From positions 48,386 through 112,385 of the forward strand of contig JAKUCV010007293.1 in assembly GCA_028386065.3 (NCBI GenBank): a stretch of 64,000 nucleotides of DNA, read 5' to 3'. The notes below the pieces were generated by a model. It was not told where the DNA came from and did not search any database. It was given only the letters and a program-made list of their open reading frames with translations. Source of the stretch: Turnera subulata (Eukaryota > Streptophyta > Magnoliopsida > Malpighiales > Passifloraceae). This document shows, in pieces, positions 1-10,433 of this stretch (within the stretch, counting starts at the first letter, position 1; each line of letters starts with the position of its first letter). The position numbers were made by a program, and so were the translations under genes.

Positions 1-188
1 TGTGCCTGTGGTCCCAAGCCCCAAGCCAGCTCGCCCCCTTGTCCCACACTTATTAGTCTTAAGTCCCATGGACACTTAGCACAAGTTAATCCGGGATTAA
101 GACTAACTAATCCGTTCAGCCAGTTGCTGGCCAATTCAACCAATTGAGACCAGTTTTCCTTTCAGCACACTACCATCAAGTAAATACA

Positions 189-1424
189 ATGGCTCCTCAA
201 CTTGAGGGTTTTCACAGGGATAGTAATCGGAGGTACATGTAGGAGTTTCAAGAGTTGAAGTTTGAAATTCCACGTATGCCAGATTCTAAAGTGTTGGACA
301 TGTCATTGGAGGCTTGCAAAAACTGGGCACAGATGGTGGTCTCCAGACGAGAGATGGAGACCTTGGTCGATGTTATTCGAGTGGCGGAGTCTTTATTAGA
401 TTACAAGGGAGACAAGCCGGAAGAGCTCTGATCACCAGGATGACGATTCTAAAGGTGGTGGAGAAAAAACTAAGTTCGAGAGTTATACATCATCAACCAA
501 GTCGGAGATTCCAAATCAGGGAAAAGAGGCAAAAGTGATGATAAAAAATTGTGGGAATATTTTCTGTGCAAGAATCCACACAGTTTTTGCAATTGTCTAA
601 AGAAACATAGGCTTGCTGCAACAGTGAAGCATATCGAAGCTGAGGAGCAAGCCTATAACAAACATGGTGGCGAGGTCAGAATGGCACCACTAGAAAGACT
701 CGAAGCCATAGATGACACAGCCAATCCAAACAAGAAGGGTCGGTTGTTCGTTCTAGTTTATGTCGGAGGTACGGAGTTGGATGCTTTGGTTGATATAGGT
801 GCGACTCACAATTTTCTACAGGCGAAAACGGCAAGAGAATTGGGGATGCGGTACACAAGGCAAGAGAGCACAACTACCATGAAGACGGTGAACGTGGAGG
901 CACAACCTATTGTAGCGTTAGCACATGACGTCTAGGTTCACATTGGTGATTGGCGTGGACGACTAGAGTTTACTATAGTGGAGCTTAATGATTATCCTAT
1001 GGTACTAGGCATGAAGTTCTTGGATAAAGAGGAGGCGTTGATCTTTTGCAACGAGGGCCAGATTGTACTTGATGGTGTGCAGCCACGCTGTGCCTTGAGC
1101 ACACTGCAGGAATCTACCTTTGGAGCAATATCAGCGGCAAAGATAGCTTTGGAGACCGGGCAAGCTAGTGTGGGAAAACCAAAGGAAGTAGAGGTACATG
1201 CAAAACTAAAGGAAGAAGAAGTTCCTACGGATAGGCAACAACCTCGCATGTGGATAAAGACACACCGGGTTGTTCGTTATACAGAGGATGCTATTGAGCT
1301 CGAGTATCTAGTCAAGTGGTTGGATCTTCCTGAAGTAAGATGGGTGCACGAGGACAAGATGAATCGGTTTGGACGGCAAGTGGCTTCCTATCTACGGAAG
1401 GCAATGAGGGCATTGCTTGAATAG
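189..1424 (+). pseudogene. Gypsy gag-protease-chromodomain polyprotein, broken
   Basis: The frame starts at the ATG at 189 and meets a stop after about 16 codons. Further stops and frameshifts occur near 430 and 933, so it cannot make one protein. Around 549-620 there is a degenerate CCHC zinc knuckle (LCKNPHSFCNC). The aspartic protease follows with LVDIGATHNFL near 787-820, where the usual D-T/S-G triad reads D-I-G, suggesting lost activity. The last part (about 1252-1400) has the chromodomain signature EYLVKWLDLPEVRWVHE, which in chromoviruses normally ends integrase and binds methylated histone H3. Protease leads into the chromodomain within about 100 residues, so the rest of pol has been deleted. 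Family placement is confident, lineage is not. Confidence 0.8.
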
Positions 1425-1435
1425 GTGGTGGAGAA

Positions 1436-1803
1436 TGTTACGCATTAGGATTTTTTAGACATACAAGAGTCCTAATGTGAGCCAATTTGTCTGCATGACA
1501 GATTGTTGGTGAGGGGTTCATTATGTATATAAATTAGTACCTAATTATGTAACAGACATGTGTCTTTTTAAGCTTGGGCTTGACTAATCTTGTCCATAAA
1601 GAATAGAAGTGGGGATAAAAATTCTAATGCGAGTGGATCTTTTAGAATTATTTGGTGAGCACTCAAGTATTATTATAAATGGAGCGGAAGGGCTGGACTG
1701 CATTATTGTATTTTCTTAAGCAATAATACTGCAGAGATTCTTCCAAATTTTTATTTTATTATTTTTTTAGGCTTATTAACTCATTTGAAGAGTGTTTATA
1801 TCA
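1436..1803 (+). repeat. 3' LTR of the Gypsy remnant
   Basis: Begins TGTTACGC directly after a purine-rich stretch (taggtggtggagaa) that follows the coding stop, the normal place for a polypurine tract and 3' LTR. The end at TCA near 1803 is a guess, because no second LTR is present for comparison. Confidence 0.55.
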
Positions 1804-2930
1804 GGCAGGGAATGATGACTCACGGTCGAACCAGAAATGGAGAGAATGTATATAATATTAAGATATGAAATGTTCAACGCCTGCATGACTGTACTGATTC
1901 ATTGGAATAACCATTTGCTGCACTCTTTTTATCACTTCAAAGCATAAAGAAATTCTTTTGAGCTTGAACTCATGTGGCGACAGTGTGACACAGTGGACTG
2001 CTATTAGCAAATGCCCATGTGTGACATTTGTTCCATTGCCTTGCTAATTAATATTGATTGGTTACCGACTGACCATCCATGCAAGCTGACAGGTGTTCAT
2101 GAAATCCTGCGTCCGGCAGGTGTTCATAATTTGAGCGAGCTAATTCAATTGAGTGGATGACTCATGTGTACAACTTTAATTTTAGGGGTTAAATGCATTT
2201 AATCCCCCCTTAATTTTAGCTTACCTAATTTACGGTTTCTTGTGTTCCACTAGGATTTAGGAGGGTGTAATGAATTTAAACCATATCTGGTGGTGAGCTA
2301 GTTGTAGATGATTATGCGGTATTTTGCTCTATTTATATATATTATGCATTTAGCTTAATCTGCATTATAACATCATTAGTTTTCCTTTTGTGTTTAAGTT
2401 AAGAAGCACCTTCCTCAATAAAGCATATACTACTATTCGTTTGGCGTTGCGTTCAAACATCATCAATTTCTTTCTGTGTTAAGTCTTATCTTTTAAACTA
2501 AAAAATAAGTTAAAAAGCACCGCCCATGTTTTACCGCCAAAATTCTTTTGAACTTGAACTAATGTGGCGATGGGACAGTGTGACACAGTGGACTGTTTGA
2601 CGTCAAATTTTTCATTTTCACTTTTGTTAGGAAATGCCAATGTGTGGATCATCATATTAATTTGTTCCATTGCTAATACTGATTGGTTACTGACTGTTTA
2701 ACGTCAAATTTTTCAATTTTCCGTTTGCTAATATTGATTGGTTACTGGCTGACCATTCATGCAAATTGACAGGTGTTCATCAAATCCTGCGTCCGGCAGG
2801 TGTTCATCAACTTTCTCAACTTTCTTCCTTCCCAACGAAAGGCAATAAATTTTTAGTCTTTCAATTTAGTTTGCTCGATCACTGAAAGCGGGGAGTTGTC
2901 GCTTAATTATTTCTTCAACTTCATCTGCAG

Positions 2931-2988
2931 GGTACAGATTGTTTGGTCTGTGAAGCTACTGTTCACCAGGTGATGGGTGGTGGACAAG
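2931..2988 (+). other. Exon-like block, copy 1 (unknown gene)
   Basis: A 58-base block lies between an acceptor-like tcatctgcag and a donor-like gtaacaaatt. Read in one frame it gives TDCLVCEATVHQVMGGGQ, and the same frame is open in the other two copies with conservative changes. I do not recognise the protein. The CLVC pair could be part of a zinc-binding motif, but that is speculative. Confidence 0.4.
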
Positions 2989-3404
2989 GTAACAAATTGG
3001 CTTCAAAGCTTTGTTCTTTTTCTTGTTTTTTTTGGTGGGTTAGTTAATTAGCTAATACTGGATTTGCATTTGTGCTTTCAGTTTTAGGCTTTTTTAAATT
3101 GGTTTGTCTTGCTTTTGCGAGTGCCAGCATAGAAATTGGCTTCGTTTTGGTTGTGATGTATGGTTAAGTTGACACCAGATATGGTTTTCCCAGATTTGTC
3201 TCGTTCTTGTTCTTGTTGTTGCGGTTGCATTGCCCGGTATGCTTCGGATTTAAGGATCGGTGGAGGATGAACTGTGGAATGATGACTCACGGTTGAACCA
3301 GAAAAGAAAAGAAAGTAATATCTACCTGAAATGTTCAATGCCTGCTAATTTATGAACCAGAAAAGGAGAGAAAGAGTTGGTTTAGACAAACAAGACTTAA
3401 ATAA

Positions 3405-3491
3405 GATTTAGATGTGATCATTTCTTCCACAGAATTTGTTTAGGTAATTTTTCTAAACAAACTCTGTGGAAGTAATGATTGCATCTAAATC
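3405..3491. repeat. Inverted repeat with 39-base arms and a 9-base loop
   Basis: The arm 3405-3443 pairs with 3453-3491 with only a few mismatches, forming a tight hairpin. The flanks continue in weaker complementarity (a gacaacaag-type sequence on both sides). The right arm runs into sequence that reads VVCLYKFPKKKRQQD on the minus strand, so the hairpin is built from the RING-like gene fragment seen elsewhere. Confidence 0.8.
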
Positions 3492-3834
3492 TTGTTGTCT
3501 CTTCTTCTTTGGAAATTTGTATAGGCAAACTACAAAATAGAAGTAATCATTTTTCCCACAGAGTTTAACAAACACCTCTAGTGTTTGGAAAACGTAACTC
3601 AATTTAATATTATAATTAAAGAGGTCTAATAACCGTAACAAAGAAGAGACAACTTTCGCTATTCTGCACCAAACAAAAGACCCAGAGAGATCCCTTCAAG
3701 GACCTTCCTTCCCAACGAAAGGTGAACTTTTCCCTCTTTAGGTTTTATTTTCAATTTTCTGATTCTGATAATAAATTTATAGTCATTTAATTTAGTTTGC
3801 TCGATCACCGTTTATTTCTTCAAATTCATCTGTT

Positions 3835-3891
3835 GTACAGATTGTTTGGTCTGTGGAGCTACTGTTCACCAGGTGATGGGTGGTGGCGAAG
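3835..3891 (+). other. Exon-like block, copy 2 (unknown gene)
   Basis: Second copy of the block at 2931, ending at the same donor-like gtaacaaatt. It reads TDCLVCGATVHQVMGGGE. The acceptor side is altered (ctgttgtacag), so splicing may be lost. Confidence 0.4.
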
Positions 3892-4503
3892 GTAACAAAT
3901 TGGCTTCAAAGCTTTGTTCCTTTTTGTCTTTTTCTTTTTTTGTGGGTTAGTTAATTAGCTAATACTGGATTTGCATTTCTGCTTTCAGTTTTAAGCTTTT
4001 CTAGTATTGGTTTGTCTTGCTTTTGCCAGTGACAATATAGAAATTGGCTTCGTTTTGCTAAACATCAGGGTTCTTGTTCTTGTTGTTGCCGTCGAGATTG
4101 CAGAAAAGGAGAGAAAGTAATATATTGAGTGTTGCTGCTCTTTGTTTAGAAATGCTGTAGACCAAGAGTTGAAATGTTCAATGCCTGCATGACTGTACTG
4201 ATTCATTCAAATAACTTTTTCCTGCACTCTTTTTATCAGTTCAATGCTTAAAGAAATTCTTTTGAACTTGAACTAATGTGGCGGCACTGTGACAGTGGAC
4301 ATGTTGCATAGTGATGAGTTGCCTTTGCAAGGAAGGGAGTTCCCCATACAAGGCTTTCTAAGAAATGGTGAAGGAGGGCTATTCACTGGATAGTTGCAGC
4401 TGTGATGTGGTACTTCAAGGATTGCTTCGACCTGGGGATATATATATCAAGGGCAGTTAACCTCATCAAGGAGAGTAGGGGATTCTCAGCAAGTTTCGTA
4501 CAG

Positions 4504-4722
4504 AAGGCTCTGATGATGCTGAGGAGGAGGTGGATCATTTTGTAGTTTGCCTGTGCAAGTTTCGCAACTTCGCAAAGAAGAGACAACAAGGCTAGATGTG
4601 ATTATTTCTTCAACTCTGGGGAAGAAATGATCGCACCTAGCCTTGTCGTCTCTTCTCCTTTGCTAAATTTTCATAGGCAAACTACACAGTGATCCTCCTC
4701 CTCCTTGATATCATCAGACCCT
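4504..4722. repeat. Long inverted duplication of a RING-type gene fragment (hairpin)
   Basis: The left arm (about 4504-4611) and right arm (4621-4722) are imperfect reverse complements around a loop of about 9 bases. The left arm reads EEEVDHFVVCLCKF on the plus strand. The right arm carries the same stretch on the minus strand, and related copies occur near 3540 and 26100 on the minus strand. A transcript across it would fold into a stem of about 100 base pairs. CxVCLxKF resembles the start of a RING finger, but the remaining ligands are not present, so the family name is tentative. Confidence 0.75.
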
Positions 4723-5119
4723 TCAATCATTAATGTCATCGTTCCAGGTGATTACTCTTAGTAGTCTTAAATATATCAATACTTGTGGTGTAAGGATATA
4801 TAGATGTTATAATTCTCATGTTTTTTTCAATTTCATGTCCTAAAATTAGCTGCACTATAGCTTGGAGCATGGCATGTATATTGGTCTCTCTTTTTTTTTT
4901 TTTAATGCAAAGGCATATATGAAGGTATCGCCATTACGAAAATTCCTGTTTCATAGAATTAGAGATCTGACAAATAAGTATTAAAAAAAGGATATATGCG
5001 AAAGAACTATTTTAAAATTAATACTTCCAAGTCAAGACACACATTGAGGGTGGTGAAAATAAATAACATTCAAATTATAAAGATACAGTATTAGAGTACA
5101 AACATAAAATACAATTAAG

Positions 5120-5895
5120 CTTCAAAGAACCACAATATTTGAAAATCAGAGCCTCTTAGTAGTTCAAAGCTTTCAACGGATCAAAGCTTGAGGAACTACA
5201 ACATATAGGGTTAAAAAGACCTTCAAATATACAAATTATTGTCGATCTAAACAAAACAGCATAGAATAAGCGGTTGGGTGTGTTGCGCAAGTTTATATAA
5301 AGTTGTGTATTTTAAAATTTACAAAGATAACAAAATATAATTTTAGAATTTAATTAAACAAAAATATTGTAATATAAACTAAAAGAATTAAAATTTTAGA
5401 AAGTTATATTCTAAATCTGTAAAGGTCAATCATTAATTGCTAAAATTGAATTTTAATTAATATTGTTCAAATGTATAAAATAATTGAATCCTAGCCCAAA
5501 AAATCTATGTCAATTTGATTAGTAAAAAATTTATGAAATTAAATATAAATTTATTAAAAATATTTTACAAAAATAATAATAAAAATTTGTTATATTTTAA
5601 ATAAGAAGTTAATTAAATAATTATTTTTTTATAATTAAATTCTCAATAAAATAATATATTGATCCAACAAAGAATAGAATCTCTATTGCATAAAACCCAC
5701 TCACTATAAAATTTTACAAACCCACTCACTATTATTCCAGTCCTTTGTTTTAGGACTTTTTGTAAATTGAAACAAAATATCTCCAGATCTAGAATCTTCA
5801 GGGGTTGTTTAGAACGATTTACTCATCCTATAAATACCCTTCATCCTTTGTGTTTGTTGTGGAGGAGATTGGGTCTAGTCTACCTGGTAACCTAA
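5120..5895. other. AT-rich spacer without recognisable gene
   Basis: I see no coding signal here. The left part (4980-5130) is homologous to 26395-26455 joined to 35813-35990 and represents the uninterrupted version of that site. A TATA-like tataaatac occurs near 5830, before the poly-A-tailed sequence. Confidence 0.5.
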
Positions 5896-6312
5896 ATGGG
5901 TCTCCATTCTGGTATGGTTACTTTTGTTTCAATTAGTCTTGTGCTTTTCACGGTCATCCATGGAAGATATAAAAGTCATGTTCTTCAGGTGGCTATAGAA
6001 GTCATCTTCTTGCTCTTGTTACAAGATAATAAGATTTTTCCCTCTCAAGGCTCATGTGTGAAGCCTTCAATGGGAGGTAGCTTGAGACTTGTGGAGCCAT
6101 TACCGGATTCTATGTCCATGTTTGGAAGTGTTGCAAGTCTCCATTACTATCCTCATGTGTTAGGATTAGAAGCTTTTGGAAATTCTCTATCAATCTTGTA
6201 ATAGATCTAGATGATGTTTTCTATATTTGACTTGTTTCATGAGTTTGTATCTTTATGTCATATCTCTTTCGTTTGAATGGAAATCATCTACCGTTTCTCG
6301 ATAAAAAAAAAA
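5896..6312 (+). mobile_element. Poly-A-tailed retroposed sequence, possibly a LINE 3' end
   Basis: An open frame of 101 codons (5896-6201) is followed by an untranslated stretch that ends tttctcgat and a run of A at about 6302-6312, the usual form of a retroposed 3' end. I recognise no protein domain. No target duplication was found around it, so the class stays open; a processed host transcript is an alternative. Confidence 0.4.
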
Positions 6313-6384
6313 AGTTATTGGGCATGCCATTCCATATTTGACTACTTTCTCTCCCCTAACGAAAAACCCACTAAACCAGAGCCA

Positions 6385-6470
6385 AGTAGATATGATCAAG
6401 AGCATAGTCCTTAAGGATCTGATGCAAAGTAGCTATGATCAAGAGCATAGTCCTTAAGGATTTGATGCAG
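6385..6470 (+). repeat. Two-copy 43-bp tandem repeat
   Basis: Units 6385-6427 and 6428-6470 share the core gatcaagagcatagtcctta with three differences between units. Confidence 0.85.
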
Positions 6471-6603
6471 AGGAGGAGGAGGATCATAGTGTAGTGTACC
6501 TGAAAAAAAGAGACAACAAGACTTAAATGTGATCATTTCTTCTAACGTGTTTGTTTAGACAGGTGATTAGTTGTTAGACAATCCATATGCCTTATTTTTC
6601 TGG

Positions 6604-6612
6604 AAGGAGCAA
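6604..6612. repeat. 9-bp target site duplication, left copy
   Basis: AAGGAGCAA, identical to 18814-18822 on the far side of the Mutator-like element. Confidence 0.85.
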
Positions 6613-6685
6613 TGAGTATATCATATATATAGGATTCGTACTGTTTCAAAAGTACTGTTTGATGGTCTGTACTATTTTTTGTCAC
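6613..6685 (+). repeat. Pack-MULE left terminal inverted repeat
   Basis: Matches the reverse complement of 18741-18813 over about 72 bases with scattered mismatches, including two uninterrupted matches of 15-16 bases. Confidence 0.85.
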
Positions 6686-6854
6686 GTTAACCACCAAGCC
6701 AATTGCTCTTGTTTGAATTTATACCACAAGATATATAGATGAACGGATCCTGGGGGCCTGGCCCCCCTTGCCCCCACACGGATCTGCCCCTGGCTGCCCG
6801 GCCCAGGGATGCATTGCAATCGAATTCTTCTTTACACGTGGCAGAGAGTGATGC

Positions 6855-7116
6855 GCACAGTATATATATAACTCAATCCTCACTCTTGATCCATATGATC
6901 CGGCAGTTCATATCCTCCGAAACACATCACCGCCACTTTCCCAACCCAAACCCAGAGCACCATCACCAGCACCATATCACCCAATTAGTTGAGCGAGAAG
7001 CTCTCTCTCTCTCTAACACACACACAACAACACTAACACTAACACTCTCCCCTCTTCACTTCTCAGGCGATTAGCAGCCCCCTGAAAATCGATTTGAAAA
7101 AAATTAAATAAAAGAA
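6855..7116 (+). promoter_or_regulatory. Captured promoter and 5' leader of the NEF1-like fragment
   Basis: A TATA-like tatatatata lies at 6861-6870. It is followed by a CT/CA-rich leader (ctctctctct and cacacacaac near 7000-7030) typical of plant 5' untranslated regions, ending at the ATG at 7117. Position within the captured segment makes this the native upstream region of the exon; current activity is unknown. Confidence 0.5.
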
Positions 7117-7471
7117 ATGCTGTCGCCGGAGCTTAATCCGCTGCTGTTTCAACCTTACCTCGCCTCCTCCAATCGCTACCCTTCCTTCACTTCCCCCTCC
7201 TCCTTCACTGCCGCCCCTCAATATTCACCTAACCGCAACCACCACCTCCGTGACCACGCCCCACCTTCCTCCTCCTCTTTCTGATTGTGCTTCTTCGCTT
7301 TCTTATTCAGTCACAATGGACGCGTCGCCCTCGCCTTGGTCCCCTCCGCCGTCTTCCTCCTCGACCTCGACGGCACCCTTGTGGTCGGGGACAAAACCCT
7401 CGACCTCATGATCACATACGTCCTCGACTCCCTCAGCTTCAAATCCGGCTCCTTCTTTGCCATGTGGGACT
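7117..7471 (+). pseudogene. NEF1-like: NEF1-like (NO EXINE FORMATION 1) first exon, 5' part
   Basis: From the ATG at 7117 the frame reads MLSPELNPLLFQPYLASS, a serine/proline-rich stretch, then a hydrophobic segment with VALALVPSAVFLLDLDGT and LDLMITYVLDSLSFKSGSFF. This order and spacing match my memory of the N-terminus of plant NEF1, a large multi-pass membrane protein of plastids needed for pollen exine formation. An in-frame TGA at 7282-7284 separates the leader from the membrane segment. The exon is then cut at 7471 by a Copia LTR and resumes in frame at 18341. It lies between Mutator TIRs with no later exons, so it is a captured fragment and not the working gene. Confidence 0.75.
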
Positions 7472-8505
7472 TATAGACAAAACAATTAGGGTAAATCACC
7501 TCTTAATGCTGTACTATGATTAACCATGTTGATTATCTGATTTTGATGACTAACAAATTACAAGTGTGTTGGTAGCATTGCTTGTTTTTATTTTTTCTTA
7601 TAGGAAGAGTTATGGTTTTTGCTGATGTCATGTCTCAGACACACGACATATGGTTTTTATCGACACCATATATGTGAGTTGTCGCTATCAACCTTTTAAG
7701 CAAGTTGCGTGTGGTCCTGTAAGCATTTAAATCCCACTTTCAACCGTTTGAATCGATGAACAAGTGAGAGGCATGAATGTATGGAAGTGCAGGAGATGTT
7801 CCCACCTAACTCCCACTCAATTCCAAAAGGTGGTCCAAACTTTTTAGATTTTGTAATACTTTACGACCAAGGAGTTGACATAGCACAACGGCACCAAACT
7901 AAAGCTTTTATGAATAGAAGTCAACTATAGTACAAGGAGCCGTTGTAGGAGCTTATCCCCCACACTCAGATTCTATAAAGAGGGTCCTTTACACCTCTGA
8001 AGACTAATCCCAGTAACCGTGCAAAATCTAAGTGTATACTTGTGCTAGAAAATTTGGTATCTGATCTGGTTTTTCTGTTTAGTGTACGAAATACATTCAA
8101 AGGGGTAATTTGTAAGCAAGACTTGACTTAGTTTTACTGGATACTCAAGTCTAGGATTAAATTTTAGGGTAGGTTAGAGCTTAAGCTGTGAAAAGCTTGT
8201 AAAGGTTTGAGCTTAGCCTAGAAAAGTTTGTGTTTGTAATGGTTATGGTTGATCCCGCAAAAACCTAAGTATAGTGAGTGTTTGAAGTCCTAAAGGAAGG
8301 AACCTTTAGGTAGTGGAGGTACCTGGTGAGGGGGAACCACTCTAAATCATCTTTGTCAATCTCTCTATGCCATCCTTACTTGATTCTTACTCTAAGCACT
8401 TATCTCACATCACAGAGATTTGGTTTCTCAAAAACCAGATCTCACAATCCGAAAAAATTTAAAGCCTAGTTCACCCCTCCCCTCTTAGGCACTTTTGGGC
8501 CAACA
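7472..8505 (+). repeat. 5' LTR of the SIRE-like Copia element
   Basis: Aligns end to end with 17303-18335. The first bases tata replace the expected TGTT. It ends gggccaaca. A TATA-like tctataaaga near 7972 probably marks the transcription start region. Confidence 0.9.
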
Positions 8506-8506
8506 G

Positions 8507-8518
8507 TTGGTAGCAGAG
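8507..8518 (+). other. Primer binding site
   Basis: TTGGTAGCAGAG immediately follows the 5' LTR and is close to the TGGTATCAGAGC complement of initiator methionine tRNA used by most plant Copia elements. Confidence 0.75.
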
Positions 8519-8562
8519 AAAGGTCTCTTTCTATTAAGGATTAATCTCCTAAAACAAAGATC

Positions 8563-10417
8563 ATGGATTTTGAGAGAACAAGTGTGAATAAGGCGTCATA
8601 CTTTGATGGAGCAAACTTTGATTGTTGGAAGTTTCATATGAAGATCTTTCTTGAGGAAAAGGACATTGAAATGTGGCATATTGTCCAGAATCCCTATAAC
8701 AGACCAACTAGTGAGACGCTTCTCTGGACTGAAAATGAGATGAAAAAAGCAAAGCTTGATGCTCAAGCTAAGAATGCTCTCTTGTGTGGAATTAGTGAAA
8801 GCGAGTTTCAAAGGGTAAGATCTTGTGAAACTGCTCATGACATTTGGAGGTTGTTGTGCATCGCTCATGAAGGCCCAAACCAGGTTAAAGAATCAAGACC
8901 TAATCGCTTGACCAGAGAATATGAGCTATTCCAAATGATTCCTGGTGAAACCATTCATGCCATGGACACTCGATTCACTATACTTTGCAACAATCTTGCA
9001 TCACTTGCAAAAGTATTGACACATAAAGAAAAAGTTGCAAAAGTTTTGAGGTCACTTCCTAAAGAATGGGAACTTGATGTGACTGCCATTGAGGAAGCAT
9101 AAAATCTGAATTTGCTATCTTATGATGAGCTGATTGACAAACTAATTTGTCATGGTGACAAAATTGAACTAAAAAGGAAGGATTTCACTTTAAAGGTCCA
9201 GGAACCAAACGATGATGATGATATCGACTCTGATGTGGCTTTTCTTACTAGAAGATTCGCCAGGTACCTTATGATGAAGACTCAAAGGGAAGAATCTTAA
9301 GGATACAAAAGTTGAAGAGCCCAAGAAAGATCCTCTGGTGTGCTTTAGATGCAATCGTCCTGGACGTATCAAGTCTGAATGTCCTTATCAAAAGTAGGGC
9401 AGATTTGGTTTTTCAAAAACCAAAGGAAAGAAGGCTATGGTTGTGTGGGATGATTCAGACTCCTCAAATGATTCTGATGTCGAGGAAGAGACTAACCTAT
9501 GCTTCATGGCCCAAGAAGATACTGAGGTAACATATTCTACTGACCTTAATCTTGATGATTTACTTGAAGCTTTTGATGAATTACATGATAAATACAAGCA
9601 AGTTGTTAAGAAAAATAAAGAGTATAAAAAGAAACTTGTCTTGCTTGAATTTGATGAAGAAGCTTATAAGAATGAAAATGAAAAACTTAGACTTGCTAAT
9701 TCTGATGCTATGAAAATCTGTGAAGATTTAAAAACTGAAAAATTTGCACTAAAGAATGCTTATGATGAACTTGAAAAGGGATATGCTTGTAAGAATAATA
9801 TTTGTAAAGTACTAGAAAATGAAAAAGGTATTCTTGAGAAGCATGTTACTGATCTAAAATCTTCTCTAGAGAAGTTTACTGGTAGTACCAATAATCTGAA
9901 TATGTTGTTAGGATAGCAAAGAAATCCTATGCAAAAAGAAGGATTAGGTGCTACACATTTGGTTGCTGAAAAACCAAATCATACAATGCGGTTTGTAAGG
10001 GTAGAATCCAGTGAGCCACACAAACTCGATACCTCACACATAAGTCATGATAGGACACACAAGTATGTGAATAACTATACATCAAGGTCAAGTATGTCAC
10101 AAAAATCGAATCTAGTTGCTAGAAAACAAAATAGGAAGAACATGTCATACAGACCAAATCTGGTTTTGAACAAACCATATCATGGAGTGCAGTCACATGG
10201 ATTTAGAAGAAACACTTGTGCATACTCCTCTACGAAAAATATACATACATATTATCATGCACTACGTATTACTTGCTATTACTGTGAAAAGAATGGTCAT
10301 GGTATCAAAGCCTGCATGATTAAAAAGAGAAATAAAAACGTTAGATATGTGTGGGTTTCAAAAGGAACCAAATCTAACCCCACAGGACCTAAATTAGTTT
10401 GGGTACTTAAAACCTAA
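8563..10417 (+). pseudogene. Copia gag (SIRE-like element), broken
   Basis: The ATG at 8563 opens 179 codons typical of plant Copia gag, with YFDGANFDCWKFHMKIFLEE near the start and a UBN2-type gag core. The frame stops at 9102 and continues in pieces (9112-9300, 9437-9916, 9929-10417). A zinc knuckle of CFRCNRPGRIKSEC type lies near 9340-9385 and a second (CYYCEKNGHGIKAC) near 10273-10315. Between them, 9550-9890 is lysine/glutamate-rich with heptad-like spacing and probably a coiled coil. Stops at 9102, near 9400 and at 9916 rule out one product. Gag would form the virus-like particle in the cytoplasm. Confidence 0.85.
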
Positions 10418-10433
10418 TCATTCTCTGCGAGTG

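Larger units (their letters stand above)
1..1803 (+). mobile_element. Ty3/Gypsy chromovirus remnant, 5' end outside the window
   Basis: The segment reads as leader (1-188), a broken gag-protease-chromodomain frame (189-1424), a purine-rich tract just before 1436 and an LTR that begins TGTTACGC at 1436. Order and content fit a plant chromovirus. Reverse transcriptase, RNase H and integrase are missing between protease and chromodomain, so the copy is non-autonomous. The left LTR lies outside the window, so target duplication cannot be tested. The right edge near 1803 is approximate. Confidence 0.75.
1804..4900. repeat. Cluster of locally duplicated gene-derived segments
   Basis: This stretch is a mosaic of blocks that recur elsewhere in the window. 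A block with gatgactcacgg and ctgcatgactgtactgattc occurs near 1811-2130, 2540-2810, 3225-3350, 4090-4290 and again near 18855-19340 and 38460-38680. The phrase aaatcctgcgtccggcagg recurs near 2102, 2782 and 38658. An exon-like block occurs near 2931, 3836 and 38199. No complete gene is visible. The pattern suggests repeated tandem and dispersed duplication of one ancestral gene locus, later split by transposons. Confidence 0.7.

Noticed and set aside
5700..5750. Direct repeat acccactcacta near 5695 and 5721 as a target duplication
   Set aside because: The copies are only 26 bases apart with nothing insertion-like between them.
7311..7523. Alternative frames over the NEF1-like exon
   Set aside because: Frames at 7287 (+) and 7311 (-) are open only because of C/T-rich codons; the 7117 frame alone matches a known protein and continues after the Copia insertion.
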